Source of the DNA: CAYUVA01 sp964448115 [NCBI: uncultured bacterium]
Lineage (GTDB): Bacteria; CAYUVA01
Assembly: GCA_964448115.1 (NCBI GenBank)
Contig: CAYUVA010000014.1
Coordinates: 1-64,000 of the forward strand
Direction of reading: 5' to 3'
DNA length: 64,000 nt
The position numbers and the translations under genes are program-made. The notes under the pieces are model-generated. The model did not search any database. It was not told where the DNA came from and saw only the letters and a list, made by a program, of their open reading frames with translations. The first letter of the stretch is position 1, and every line of letters begins with the position of its first letter. Below are positions 1 to 10,506 of the stretch, piece after piece.

Positions 1-3000
1 AGAGGACACAATTCAGGTCATTATCACCCAGCCGATGGTCATCAGTGCTAGCAGTGATGCGGATGATCCCAAGTGCTTCAATGAGGATGTCCACTTCGAG
101 GGATATGCATCAGGTGGAAGCGGTTTTTACTCCTACCAGTGGGACTTTACCGATGACGGCACCTGGGATAGCACCGAACAGAACCCGGATTGGAATTACC
201 TGATCGATGGACCCGGCGTCTATGCTCCGCAATATACCGCAAGATTCAGGGCTACAGATGACATTTACGGCTTTTACCTGGAGACGACAACCACGGTCAA
301 CCTGATTGCCATACCTGATATTGAAATCCAGGTGAACAAGGTAAGTGAGTGCCTGAATGATGATGTAACTTTCATCGGCAATGCCTCTGGCGGAACCGGT
401 CCTTACACCTACGAGTGGGACTTCACCAATGATGGCACTATTGATGATAGCGGACAAACCGTGGTTCATAACTTCATGGCTGATGGGCAGGGACCGCACA
501 CGGTACGCCTGGTAGTTAACGATAGCGGCACCGGCTGCGTGGTGGAGACGACCACCAGCGTCTCCTTCGACCCCGGCTTCGATGTTAATAGCTGGTGGAC
601 AGCAAGATACAAGTGCATAGGAAAGCGTTACCAATTCTATGCATATCCAACACAGGGTAATTATAGGCAATATAATTTCTACTGGGACTTTGACATGGAC
701 GATGTCATTGATAGTACATACTATCGTCCATCCTGGTACCCGGATACTAACGGGATTTTCACGGTAAGGCTATGGATGGAGAAAAAGACCACTGGATGTT
801 TCATCTACCGGGAGCACATAGTTCCAGTCTATGAGATGCCCAGCGGTGGTTTCATCTCTCCCGATCTACCTGCCTGCTTAGTAGGCGGCAGTGTAACCGT
901 TGATTTCGAGGGATACTGCGATAATTGTGTTTACGAGCTGGTTTACTACTATTGGGACTTCGGCATGGATGGCAGTTGGGAGTATTGGCAGCGACAGAAT
1001 GTATCCTACACATACTATACCGAGGATATGCACGACCTCGCTATGTATATCTATGATTTCTATGGCTCTGGTTGTTACTCATATATCCAGTTCCCAGACA
1101 GCATCAACATAGCTGAACCCCCGGAACCGACCATACAGCATGATGATAGCGTTTGCGCCTCGGCGCCGATACAGTTCTCAGCCACCATCCAGCATGGCTC
1201 TGGCAGCTATACTTATGAGTGGGACTTTACAAATGACGGGATAGTTGACTCCTACGAGGAAACGCCGACCACCTCTTACCCAAGCGCAGGCACCTATACA
1301 GTTGCTCTGCATCTGATCGACGATAATGGCTGTGAGGGATGGGATACCTCGACAGTCGATGTGGTTCCGGGATTGCCTGTAACCCTGGATTCGGATAGTC
1401 CGGCATGCTTTGGCACCGAATCGATCAACTTCGAGGGTCAGGTTGTGGGCATGAGCGGCAACTTCATCTATCGTTGGGACTTCACCGATGATGGTACCTG
1501 GGACTCCAATGAGAACATCGTCTCTTATGACTATGCAGCCGAGGGTCCAGGCACCTATACAGCCAGGTTCTGGGCATTCGATGTCGATTCCTTCTGCGGC
1601 GGTGAGGATACCATCGAGGTCACCCTTTATGATCCACCGACAGTAAGCGCTTCCAATGATAGCCCGGTCTGCGCTGGTGAGCCAATACAATACGACAGCA
1701 ATATCAGCGGGCAGGTGGGAACTATTGATATCGCTTGGGACTTCGATGATGATGGCACCTGGGATCTGTTCGATGATCCATCGCCGACCTTCAACTTCTA
1801 CCAGCAGTCAGGCGTATTCAACTCCAGGCTGCGGGTTACCGATAACGGCTCCGGCTGCGTGGTATATGACACAACTACTACCACAGTTTATGAGCTGCCC
1901 ACTGTCTCCTTCACCAGCAATGCGCCGGTCTGCGAGGGAGAAGATATCGACTTTGTCTCCAGTGTCAGCGGTGGCGGTGGCGGATATAGCTATGCTTGGG
2001 ACTTCGACGGCGATGCGAGCAGGATCTCCGGATACTGGAAGTGGGAGCGCGGCGCCAGGCTGGAAGATGACTCGCTTTATGATCATAGCGCAGAGTGGCG
2101 TTCGCGAACCGGCGGCGCTGCCAGCGGAAGCTATGATGGTGGAAAACTCGGTGAGGCGGCTATGTTCACCTGGAGCGGCGACCATGTAAGGGTGCCGGAT
2201 CATTCCGCGCTAGACCTGACAAACGAGGGATCCATCGAGGCTTGGATCTATATCGATGCCCACCATTCTTATGCTGGCTTGGTTCACAAGGGCGATCGGT
2301 CCAACTGGAATGATGAGGCTTACTCATTCCAGTTCAATAGCAACCGTAGATTGATGTTGTATATTCTGGGGAATTCCTCCGCCTGGTCCTTGACATCAGC
2401 GAGCCAGCTCAATACCGGTCAATGGTATCATGTAGTCGGCACCTGGGGACCGGCCGGAATGCGCATATATATAAATGGCGCTCAAAATGCCTCCAACGGC
2501 AGTATTGCAACTGCCAGGACTACTGGCGGCGGTCTCAACATCGGCGCACAGCTCAACGAAGAGTACAACAGCACCTATCGCAACTTCCCATTCGAGGGAT
2601 TGATAGACAATGTAGCCATCTGGAACAGGCAACTGGAAGCGACCGAGGTTACCCAGCATTACAACAACGGCGATGGCTATGTCTGGCCGGTCTATGAGTC
2701 TGATGGCAGCATCGAGAGCACCGATCCCAATCCGACCTGGAGTTACAGCGGTCCGGTGCCAGCAGTCTATACTACCACGCTGACCGTTACCGATGCCAAT
2801 GGCTGCTCAGCCTCCTATTCCGATTTCACCTATATTTACGATGCACCGGTGGCAAGCGCCTCCAATAATGGACCGGTCTGCGATGGAGAGCAGGTTCGCT
2901 TGATAGCAACTGCAAGTGGAGGCTCTGGATCTTATAGCTACGAGTGGGACTTCACAACCGATGGAAGTATCGATAGCACCGAGAGACGCCCCTATGTAAC

Positions 3001-6000
3001 CTATCCATCTGCCGGCTACTACACGGCGACGGTCTATGTAACCGATACCCAGACCGGCTGCGAGTCTGACGATTATACTACGGTTACCGTTTATGAGAAT
3101 CCGCTGGCAGATGCAGATAACGATGGACCCAAGTGCTACGGCGAGACCTTCAACTTCACCGGCTCAGCAAGTGGGGGCAGCGGGACTTATGTCTCCTGGC
3201 AGTGGGACTTCGACAATGATGGCGACTACGAGGCTAGCGGTCAGAATGTCAACTTCACCTATCCGGAGCCGGCTTACGGACCGGGGACTTACACGGCTAG
3301 GCTGCGGGTTACCGACTCCAACGGCTGCTATGATGATGCCTACACCACGGTGACAGTATGGGAGAATCCAGTTGCTGTGGCGAGCAACGATGGTCCACTG
3401 TGCTACTTGGCAGAGGTGCACTTGTACGGTAGCGCCAGCGGCGGCACCCCGCCCTACAGTTGGGCATGGGATGTTGATGGCGATGGCACAGATGACTACT
3501 TCGTGCAGAATCCGCCCCATACATACAGCACCTGGGGCACCTACACGGCGAGGCTGACGGTTACCGATGCCAATGGCTGTGTTGATGTCGATTACACCAC
3601 GGTGGTTATCTGGGAAGAGCTGGCGGTTGACTTCTTTTCTAACCAGCCGGTCTGTTATGGCGAGACGGTCAACTTCAACGGCATGGCTGATGGTGGTACT
3701 CCGCCTTATGACTGGTACTGGGACTTCACCAATGATGGCACTTACGATGCCTTTACTCAGAACACCTCTTATGACTATTCGTCAGAGGGACCAGGCACAT
3801 ACACCGTGCATCTGCATGTCGAGGATCCGGATACAGGTTGCGTAGGAGATAGATATAGAAACGTAAAAATATATCCGGCGCCGACTGGATACTTCACCAG
3901 CAACAGCCCGGTCTGCGAGGGGGAGAGCATCCAGTTCAACTCGTTTGTCTCTGGCGGCTCCGGAAGCTATAACTATCAGTGGGACTTCACGAATAATGGA
4001 AGCATCGACTCCACGGTAGCCAATCCATCCTATAATTACGCTGCAGAGGGACCTGGGACTTACACGGTGCGCCTGGTGGTAACCGACCAGAGTTATCCCT
4101 GCGGGTTCACTTATTACGATACTGTAACCATCTACGATGCGCCGGATGTATCGGTTACCAATCAGTCCGATATCTGCGTTGGCGAGTCGGTGCAATTCTA
4201 CGCCACCATAACCGAGGGCACTGGCAGCTATACCATCGAGTGGGACTTCGAGAATGACGGCACTGTTGACAGCACCGAGGAAGATCCGAGCTATGACTAT
4301 GGTGGTGTCCCCGGCGATTATACCGCGCATCTGCATGTGGTGGATGATGGCAATGGCTGCGAGGTCGATGTTTATCGCGATATCCAGGTATGGGCTCGAC
4401 CGACGCTGAGCGCAACCAACGACAGCCCCGCTTGCGAAGGCTCAGAGGTGAGCTTCGTGGGCACGGTTAGTGGCTCCGTGGAAGGTGTATATTACTTCAG
4501 TTGGGACTTCGATGGAGACTGGAGCTGGGATCTCTCCAGCGATTATAGGCATCCAGAGGATCTAACACCGACCTGGGAGTACGATGATGACGGCACTTAT
4601 ACCGCTATCTTCGGCGTTTGGGATCAGCATTCAGATCCGGAATGGAGTGGCTGTTGGCAGTCGGTAACTACTCAAGTTACCATCTGGGATAAGCCAAATG
4701 CCAATGCGACAAATGGCGGTGCGGTCTGCGAGGGACAAGCCACCCAGCTCTTCGGCAGCGCAAGCACTGGAACACCGCCATATACCTACGAGTGGGATTT
4801 CACCGATGATGGCTCCTACGATGCTGTCGGACAGAACCAGACCTACACATATCCTTATGGTAGTCATAGGGCAAGGCTGCGCGTAACCGATAGCAATGGC
4901 TGCCAGGATACTGACACCACCAACATTACGGTGCGCCGAGTCGTTGCATCTGCCTCCAGCGACTCGCCGGCTTGCCTGGGCGATCCGATCTGCTTCAACG
5001 GCAGCGGCTCGCAAGGTTCGGGTAACTACTCTTACTTGTGGAACTTCGGAGATGGTTCTCCGAACTCTACACAGAGGAATCCGTGCCATACTTATAGCTC
5101 GGTCAATACCTTCACGGTTACATTGACGGTAACCGATAACAGTTGGGGTTGCGTGGATACAGATCAGATCCAGGTTCAGGTTGTACCCAATCCATCAGCC
5201 AACCCGACCAATGATGGACCCAAGTGCTATGGCGCAACTTTCAACTTCACTGCCAATCCATCCGGTGGCACCCCGCCCTACTCCTACGCATGGGACTTCA
5301 CCGATGATGGCAGCACGGACAGCACGCAGCAGAATCCAAGCTATAATTACCTTGCCGAGGGCTATGGCACCGGCTCCTACACCGCGCGGGTAACCATCAC
5401 CGACAGCAACGGTTGCAGCGATACTGATACGACTACGGTGCAGTTCGCCGATACCTTCAATGTCTCTGCCAGCAACGATGGACCGGTCTGCGATGGTGAA
5501 TCGGTACAGCTAACCTCAACGGTGAGCGGCGGTTCGGGCAACTACAGCTATCAGTGGGACTTTGACGGCGATGGAAATTGGGATAGCACTGAGGATGATC
5601 CTACATATACCTATCCGGCTGCCGGCTCTTACCAGACAAGGCTGCGGGTAACCGATACCATAGATGGCTGTCTTGGCGAGGCTACTACATCGGTGATTGT
5701 GCGCGGTATCCCGATTGCCAATCCGACCAGCAACTCGCCGGTCTGCTATGGTAACAGCGTCAACTTCTCGATGAATCCATCCGGCGGCACCGGCAGCTAC
5801 ACCTATCGCTGGGACTTCACCGATAATGGCTCCTGGGATTCGACCCAGCAGAATCCGAGCTACAGCTACATCGCAGAGGGTCCGGGCACTTATACAGTGC
5901 GCTATCGTTTGACCGATGCTGCCCAGCCGCACTGTTACACTGAGGATACGATGCAGGTTACGGTTAACCCGGCTATAAGCGCAACCGCGAGCAACGACAG

Positions 6001-9000
6001 CCCGGAGTGCTTTGGCAAGTTGATCAACTTCAGCGGCTCTGCCAGCGGCGGCTCCGGTAACTACACCTATCGCTGGGACTTCACCGATAATGGCTCCTGG
6101 GATGCGACTGGTCAGAATGTAAGCTATGGTTATGGACCTTATGGACCTGGCACATACACCTGCCGTATGCGAGCGAGCGATAACTCCACTGGATGTTATG
6201 CTGAGGACACGACCACTGTCGAGGTGCTCAATGCCCTGGTTGCCACTATCATCCACAATGCCCCCATATGCTACGGACAAAGTGTCAACTTCAGCGGCTC
6301 TGCCAGCGGCGGCTCTGGCAATTATAGCTACCAGTGGGACTTCACCGATGACGGCAGCATCGATGCCAGCGGTCAGAATGTGAGCTACGATTACGGCTCC
6401 GAGGGACCGGGTACATATATTGCCAGGCTCTATGCGCATGATAACGATACTGGCTGCGATAACGAGACCACCGTTCAGGTCAAAGTCGAGGAGAATGTCG
6501 AGGTTATAGCCTCCAATAACAGTCCAAAGTGTCATGGGGACAATGTAACCTTCGAGGCTGACATTACCGGTGGCTCTGGCGACTACAGCTACGAGTGGGA
6601 TTTCACTAATGACGGCAGCATCGACTCAACGCAGAGCAGACCAAAATATAACTACAGCTCAGAGGGTCCGGGCACTTATACCTGCTATGTGAAGGTTACC
6701 GATAACGAGACAACCTGCTGGGGCGAATCGACCACCGATGTAACCATCAAGGTCTTGCCCGAGGTCGATGCTACGGTTGCAGATAACGAGAAATGTTATG
6801 GAGAGGTCTTCGAGTTCTTCGGTCAAGGCTCCGGTGGCGCCGGCGGACCTTACCTGTATGCCTGGGATTTCCAGGATGACGGATCCTGGGATTCGACCGC
6901 ACAGAATCCGACCTATAACTACGCCTCAGACGGACCGGGTAACTACACTGCTAGACTGCGTGTAACCGATACGGCGAATAGCTGCGCAAATTACGACACG
7001 GTTCAGGTCAATGTGCTCACCCTGCCGACTCCGCAGCCGAGCAACGACTCGCCAACCTGTGTAGGATTGCCAGTGCATTTCACCGGCAATGCAAGCGGCG
7101 GCAGCGGAAACTATGCATGGGAATGGGACTTCGAGGGAGATGGAGTCTATGACTCGACAGATCGCAATCCAACCCATACCTACAGCACTGCTAACAACTA
7201 CACAGCGGTGCTGAGAGTTACTGACAACGACTCTGGATGTGTAAATACCGGCACCACAGTGGTTACCGTTAACGAAGGCGTAACTGTTAGTGCAACAAAT
7301 AACTCTCCTAAGTGCGAGGGAGTGCCGATCAACTTCGTTGGCATCGCCTCCGGACAGACTGGTCCATATACCTTCGAGTGGGACTTCACCGACGATGGGA
7401 CAGTTGACTCTACGCAGCAGAATCCGAGCTATGACTATGCTGGATACCCGGCGGGGGTTTATACTGCCCGGCTGACGGTTACTGACAACCCGACCGGCTG
7501 CCAGGGATTCGATACCACAACGGTTACCGTAGCCGAGAAGCCAGTTCCTTCAGCGAGCAGCAACTCGCCACAGTGTTACGGCAAGTCGATCCAGTTCACT
7601 GGGTCAGCGACCGGCGGCAGCGGCAACTACAACTGGAGATGGGACTTCACCGATGATGGCATCTTCGACTCCACGCAGCAGAATCCGAGCTACAACTACC
7701 TGACACAGGGACCGGGCACATACACGGTACGGTTCAGGGCAATAGACCAGGTAGCTCCCAACTGCCATGGCGAGACGACTATCCAGGTTCAGGTAACCAC
7801 CGCGCTGACCGTAGAGGTCATCTCCGACTCGCCGGGCTGCGTGGGGCTGCCGATAAACTTCCAGGCATCGATAACAGGAGGCAGCGGCGACTTTAGTTAC
7901 CAGTGGGACTTCGAGAGCGATGGTGTCTGGGATTCGACGGAGCCGGAGGACAGCCATATCTATCCATCTACCGGCATGTACACGGCGACACTTCGGGTTA
8001 TCGATAATTTTGATGGCTGCATCGGTCAGGATACGAGCGTAGTCGAGGTTACCAGTGAGCTGTCGGTGGTCGGCATCAGTGATTCGCCCAAGTGTATCGG
8101 TGAGCAGATCAACTTCAATGCGCTGCCTAGCGGAGGATACGAGGACTACTCCTATCGTTGGGACTTCACCACTGACGGCACCTGGGATGCGAGCGTGAAG
8201 CAGCCGAGCTATGGATATGAGGCTGAGGGCGCGGGGACCTATACGGCTACGGTTGAGCTTACTGATAATGTAACTGGCTGCGTAGATACTGACACGGTTG
8301 AGGTTGTCATGCACCCAGCGCTTAATGTGGGAGCATCCAACGACTCACCAACCTGCTTCGGTGATTATGTGAACTTCACTGGAACTGCCTCTAATGGTTC
8401 GGGCAACTACTCCTGGGCATGGGACTTCACCGACGACGGGTACTTCGATTCCAGTCAACAGAATCCGAGCTATAACTATAGTAGCTATAGCGCAGGGAAT
8501 TACACTGCTAGACTGAGAGTGATCGACAATGAAACCGGCTGCGAGAAGGATGCGACCACTTCAGTAACGCTTATCGCCTCACCGAGCATTGTGATGGATA
8601 ACGACTCACCGGTCTGCAACGGTCTGGATGTCCACTTCACCTGCACTCCATCTGGTGGTTCTGGCGACTACAGCTATCAATGGGACTTCACCGATGATGG
8701 CACCTGGGATAGCACGGCGCAGAATCCTAGCTATGACTATCAAGGTGAGGGCGAGGGAATAGGCAATTACACCGCCCGGGTGCGCGTAACCGACAATGTA
8801 ACCGGCTGCTACCGGGAGAAGACTGATACGGTAGATATTGCTGCTGCCCTGAATCTGCAAGCCACCAATGACTCCCCTGCCTGTGATGGCGAATCAGTCA
8901 GCTTCGTGGGCGTGGCTAGCGGTGGCAGTGGCAACTATAGCTACAGATGGGACTTCACCGATGACGGGACTTGGGACAGCAGCAGCCAGAATCCGAGCTA

Positions 9001-9360
9001 CACCTATTCGACTTATGGCAGCTACACTGCCCGCTTCCAGGCGACCGATGAAGACTGGGGATGCGTGCAGGATAAGACAACATCGGTAACTATCTACCAG
9101 AAACCGATCGCCAATCCGACTAATGACTCACCGGTCACTTACGGAACTCCGGTCAACTTCCAGGCAAATGTAAGTGGCGGCTCCGGCTCCTACACAATTC
9201 AGTGGGACTTCACCAACAACGGCGACTATGAGACCAGCGGAGCCAATGTCTCTTATGACTACAGTACAGAGGGACCGGGAAGCTATACTGCTAGGGTCTA
9301 TGTATTGGACAATGTCTATAACTGTATAACCGAGGCTTTGACCCAGGTAACCATAAACCC
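1..9360 (+). repeat. Tandem coding repeat array, about 33 units of about 260 bp
   Basis: The PKD units are also repetitive at DNA level. The string TGGGACTTCACCGATGATGG and close variants recur roughly every 260 bases, as do AATCCGAGCTATAACTA-type and CCGGGCACTTATACA-type segments. Units in the middle and 3' part (about 5200-9350) are more alike than those before 1100, consistent with recent duplication or homogenisation there. The array will be prone to slippage and assembly collapse. Confidence 0.85.
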
Positions 9361-10228
9361 GGCAATGGCAGCAGCCATGATGGCATCGATCACTGGCTCG
9401 GTTACAGACCAGGTGGTCTCAGAGCGCATGGAGGCTTACAATACGCTCCATCTAGCTGTGAATGCCATATCCTGGCTATCGACTATGGTTAACCTTGAGC
9501 CTGGCGAGATAGTCTTCTTGAACCATAGAAAGGGTTACTACTATGACATTAATCCTTATGACTTCACGCCCTTCAGGCTGCTGGCTTCCAGTCTCGAAAA
9601 CTTCGGATACAAGGTGCGTGTGCTTGCTGCCAACCATACCAAGGGTTCGAGATTCCATGATTGGTTGACCTACGAGATGATCCAGGATGCTGATGTTCTG
9701 ATAATCGCCTCGCCGATGCTGAATTGGAGTCCGTCCGAGCTTGAGGTGCTCTATGAGTATGTGCATCAGGGCGGTGCAATATTCCTAATGGTCTCGCTGG
9801 ACGAGGATATTGCGCCGGAGACCGGCATCAACAAGGCGATCATCGACTCTGCGAACCAGGTCGCTAGGATGTTCGGCTTTGCTTATGGGTACGACTATAT
9901 CGCCGACAATGTAGCCAACCTGAAGGGGAACGAGGAGAATCCGATAATCTACTATCCGAATATGAATATGGATTACCCGATCTTCTGGAACTTGCCTGGC
10001 TTGGGAGATTACGATCGAGCGTTCAGCCTGCTGACCAGGTCTCCTTCGATAACACTACTGGATGAGAACGGGATCGAGCTTGCCTGGGGTGGTGATAGTG
10101 CATATCGAGTACTCAAGGGAGTCGCACAACAGCCGGATTATCCGCTGGTGATTGGGCTTTATATCTCCAAGATCGCACACTCAATACCGAGCGTAACCGA
10201 GCCGACTGCTCAGGATAGGGTCGATTAA
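1..10228 (+). CDS. Giant secreted PKD-repeat protein with nested LamG domain and C-terminal amidotransferase-fold-like domain (5' partial)
   Basis: The frame is open from base 2, in mid-repeat, so the gene starts upstream of the window; about 3,400 residues are visible. I count 33 PKD-like Ig-fold repeats of about 85 residues. Each has a core WDF.DDG.WDST (Asp-rich, calcium-site-like) and the later strand motif GTYTARLRVTD. Nearly every repeat carries one Cys early (SPVCYGE) and one late (TGC), which suggests an internal disulfide and export. Repeat 8 is split by a LamG/concanavalin-like domain at about 2016-2699 (FEGLIDNVAIWNRQL). After the last repeat, about 9361-10228 encodes a domain resembling DUF4350/ThuA-like proteins of the class I amidotransferase fold (DADVLIIASPMLNWSPSEL, then YVHQGGAIFLMVS); I see no nucleophile-elbow Cys. 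PKD and LamG domains usually bind glycans or proteins at the cell surface; the actual role here is unknown. No membrane anchor or sorting signal is evident at the C-terminus. Confidence 0.93.
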   Translation, partial: EDTIQVIITQPMVISASSDADDPKCFNEDVHFEGYASGGSGFYSYQWDFTDDGTWDSTEQNPDWNYLIDGPGVYAPQYTARFRATDDIYGFYLETTTTVNLIAIPDIEIQVNKVSECLNDDVTFIGNASGGTGPYTYEWDFTNDGTIDDSGQTVVHNFMADGQGPHTVRLVVNDSGTGCVVETTTSVSFDPGFDVNSWWTARYKCIGKRYQFYAYPTQGNYRQYNFYWDFDMDDVIDSTYYRPSWYPDTNGIFTVRLWMEKKTTGCFIYREHIVPVYEMPSGGFISPDLPACLVGGSVTVDFEGYCDNCVYELVYYYWDFGMDGSWEYWQRQNVSYTYYTEDMHDLAMYIYDFYGSGCYSYIQFPDSINIAEPPEPTIQHDDSVCASAPIQFSATIQHGSGSYTYEWDFTNDGIVDSYEETPTTSYPSAGTYTVALHLIDDNGCEGWDTSTVDVVPGLPVTLDSDSPACFGTESINFEGQVVGMSGNFIYRWDFTDDGTWDSNENIVSYDYAAEGPGTYTARFWAFDVDSFCGGEDTIEVTLYDPPTVSASNDSPVCAGEPIQYDSNISGQVGTIDIAWDFDDDGTWDLFDDPSPTFNFYQQSGVFNSRLRVTDNGSGCVVYDTTTTTVYELPTVSFTSNAPVCEGEDIDFVSSVSGGGGGYSYAWDFDGDASRISGYWKWERGARLEDDSLYDHSAEWRSRTGGAASGSYDGGKLGEAAMFTWSGDHVRVPDHSALDLTNEGSIEAWIYIDAHHSYAGLVHKGDRSNWNDEAYSFQFNSNRRLMLYILGNSSAWSLTSASQLNTGQWYHVVGTWGPAGMRIYINGAQNASNGSIATARTTGGGLNIGAQLNEEYNSTYRNFPFEGLIDNVAIWNRQLEATEVTQHYNNGDGYVWPVYESDGSIESTDPNPTWSYSGPVPAVYTTTLTVTDANGCSASYSDFTYIYDAPVASASNNGPVCDGEQVRLIATASGGSGSYSYEWDFTTDGSIDSTERRPYVTYPSAGYYTATVYVTDTQTGCESDDYTTVTVYENPLADADNDGPKCYGETFNFTGSASGGSGTYVSWQWDFDNDGDYEASGQNVNFTYPEPAYGPGTYTARLRVTDSNGCYDDAYTTVTVWENPVAVASNDGPLCYLAEVHLYGSASGGTPPYSWAWDVDGDGTDDYFVQNPPHTYSTWGTYTARLTVTDANGCVDVDYTTVVIWEELAVDFFSNQPVCYGETVNFNGMADGGTPPYDWYWDFTNDGTYDAFTQNTSYDYSSEGPGTYTVHLHVEDPDTGCVGDRYRNVKIYPAPTGYFTSNSPVCEGESIQFNSFVSGGSGSYNYQWDFTNNGSIDSTVANPSYNYAAEGPGTYTVRLVVTDQSYPCGFTYYDTVTIYDAPDVSVTNQSDICVGESVQFYATITEGTGSYTIEWDFENDGTVDSTEEDPSYDYGGVPGDYTAHLHVVDDGNGCEVDVYRDIQVWARPTLSATNDSPACEGSEVSFVGTVSGSVEGVYYFSWDFDGDWSWDLSSDYRHPEDLTPTWEYDDDGTYTAIFGVWDQHSDPEWSGCWQSVTTQVTIWDKPNANATNGGAVCEGQATQLFGSASTGTPPYTYEWDFTDDGSYDAVGQNQTYTYPYGSHRARLRVTDSNGCQDTDTTNITVRRVVASASSDSPACLGDPICFNGSGSQGSGNYSYLWNFGDGSPNSTQRNPCHTYSSVNTFTVTLTVTDNSWGCVDTDQIQVQVVPNPSANPTNDGPKCYGATFNFTANPSGGTPPYSYAWDFTDDGSTDSTQQNPSYNYLAEGYGTGSYTARVTITDSNGCSDTDTTTVQFADTFNVSASNDGPVCDGESVQLTSTVSGGSGNYSYQWDFDGDGNWDSTEDDPTYTYPAAGSYQTRLRVTDTIDGCLGEATTSVIVRGIPIANPTSNSPVCYGNSVNFSMNPSGGTGSYTYRWDFTDNGSWDSTQQNPSYSYIAEGPGTYTVRYRLTDAAQPHCYTEDTMQVTVNPAISATASNDSPECFGKLINFSGSASGGSGNYTYRWDFTDNGSWDATGQNVSYGYGPYGPGTYTCRMRASDNSTGCYAEDTTTVEVLNALVATIIHNAPICYGQSVNFSGSASGGSGNYSYQWDFTDDGSIDASGQNVSYDYGSEGPGTYIARLYAHDNDTGCDNETTVQVKVEENVEVIASNNSPKCHGDNVTFEADITGGSGDYSYEWDFTNDGSIDSTQSRPKYNYSSEGPGTYTCYVKVTDNETTCWGESTTDVTIKVLPEVDATVADNEKCYGEVFEFFGQGSGGAGGPYLYAWDFQDDGSWDSTAQNPTYNYASDGPGNYTARLRVTDTANSCANYDTVQVNVLTLPTPQPSNDSPTCVGLPVHFTGNASGGSGNYAWEWDFEGDGVYDSTDRNPTHTYSTANNYTAVLRVTDNDSGCVNTGTTVVTVNEGVTVSATNNSPKCEGVPINFVGIASGQTGPYTFEWDFTDDGTVDSTQQNPSYDYAGYPAGVYTARLTVTDNPTGCQGFDTTTVTVAEKPVPSASSNSPQCYGKSIQFTGSATGGSGNYNWRWDFTDDGIFDSTQQNPSYNYLTQGPGTYTVRFRAIDQVAPNCHGETTIQVQVTTALTVEVISDSPGCVGLPINFQASITGGSGDFSYQWDFESDGVWDSTEPEDSHIYPSTGMYTATLRVIDNFDGCIGQDTSVVEVTSELSVVGISDSPKCIGEQINFNALPSGGYEDYSYRWDFTTDGTWDASVKQPSYGYEAEGAGTYTATVELTDNVTGCVDTDTVEVVMHPALNVGASNDSPTCFGDYVNFTGTASNGSGNYSWAWDFTDDGYFDSSQQNPSYNYSSYSAGNYTARLRVIDNETGCEKDATTSVTLIASPSIVMDNDSPVCNGLDVHFTCTPSGGSGDYSYQWDFTDDGTWDSTAQNPSYDYQGEGEGIGNYTARVRVTDNVTGCYREKTDTVDIAAALNLQATNDSPACDGESVSFVGVASGGSGNYSYRWDFTDDGTWDSSSQNPSYTYSTYGSYTARFQATDEDWGCVQDKTTSVTIYQKPIANPTNDSPVTYGTPVNFQANVSGGSGSYTIQWDFTNNGDYETSGANVSYDYSTEGPGSYTARVYVLDNVYNCITEALTQVTINPAMAAAMMASITGSVTDQVVSERMEAYNTLHLAVNAISWLSTMVNLEPGEIVFLNHRKGYYYDINPYDFTPFRLLASSLENFGYKVRVLAANHTKGSRFHDWLTYEMIQDADVLIIASPMLNWSPSELEVLYEYVHQGGAIFLMVSLDEDIAPETGINKAIIDSANQVARMFGFAYGYDYIADNVANLKGNEENPIIYYPNMNMDYPIFWNLPGLGDYDRAFSLLTRSPSITLLDENGIELAWGGDSAYRVLKGVAQQPDYPLVIGLYISKIAHSIPSVTEPTAQDRVD

Positions 10229-10413
10229 CCCTGGCAAGATCAATTTTATTCGCTCTTGCATGGCTTGACTAGAAGTGGAGACTTTTCGCCGCTGTCTTGT
10301 GCCGATGGCTATCTGGACAGGGTCGGGATTCCTTGGGGGCTAGAAGCGGAGCCTTGCCCTCGCATCTTGTTTCCTCTATCTGTCTGGAAAATTTATCCAA
10401 TGATAAAATAGCC

Positions 10414-10442
10414 TTGACATTCAAAGCACTCTTATATATAGT
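10414..10442 (+). promoter_or_regulatory. Sigma-70 type promoter for the beta-barrel gene
   Basis: TTGACA at 10414-10419 and TATAGT at 10437-10442 are separated by 17 bases, about 65 bases upstream of the start at 10507. The rest of the gap after the PKD gene (10229-10413) shows nothing I can name. Confidence 0.65.
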
Positions 10443-10506
10443 TAACAAAGTTCTTTGTAGGACTATAAAAGATGAGCCAATAAGTTTGCAGGAGGTCATT
10501 TTGGAC

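Noticed and set aside
5516-6535. Long minus-strand open frame opposite the PKD array, and several others like it
   Set aside because: These follow from the repeated codon pattern of the PKD units; their translations are themselves repetitive and lack start signals.
1-9360. Regular direct repeats considered as a CRISPR-like or satellite array
   Set aside because: The period of about 260 bp is wholly coding, with PKD motifs in each unit and no spacer structure.
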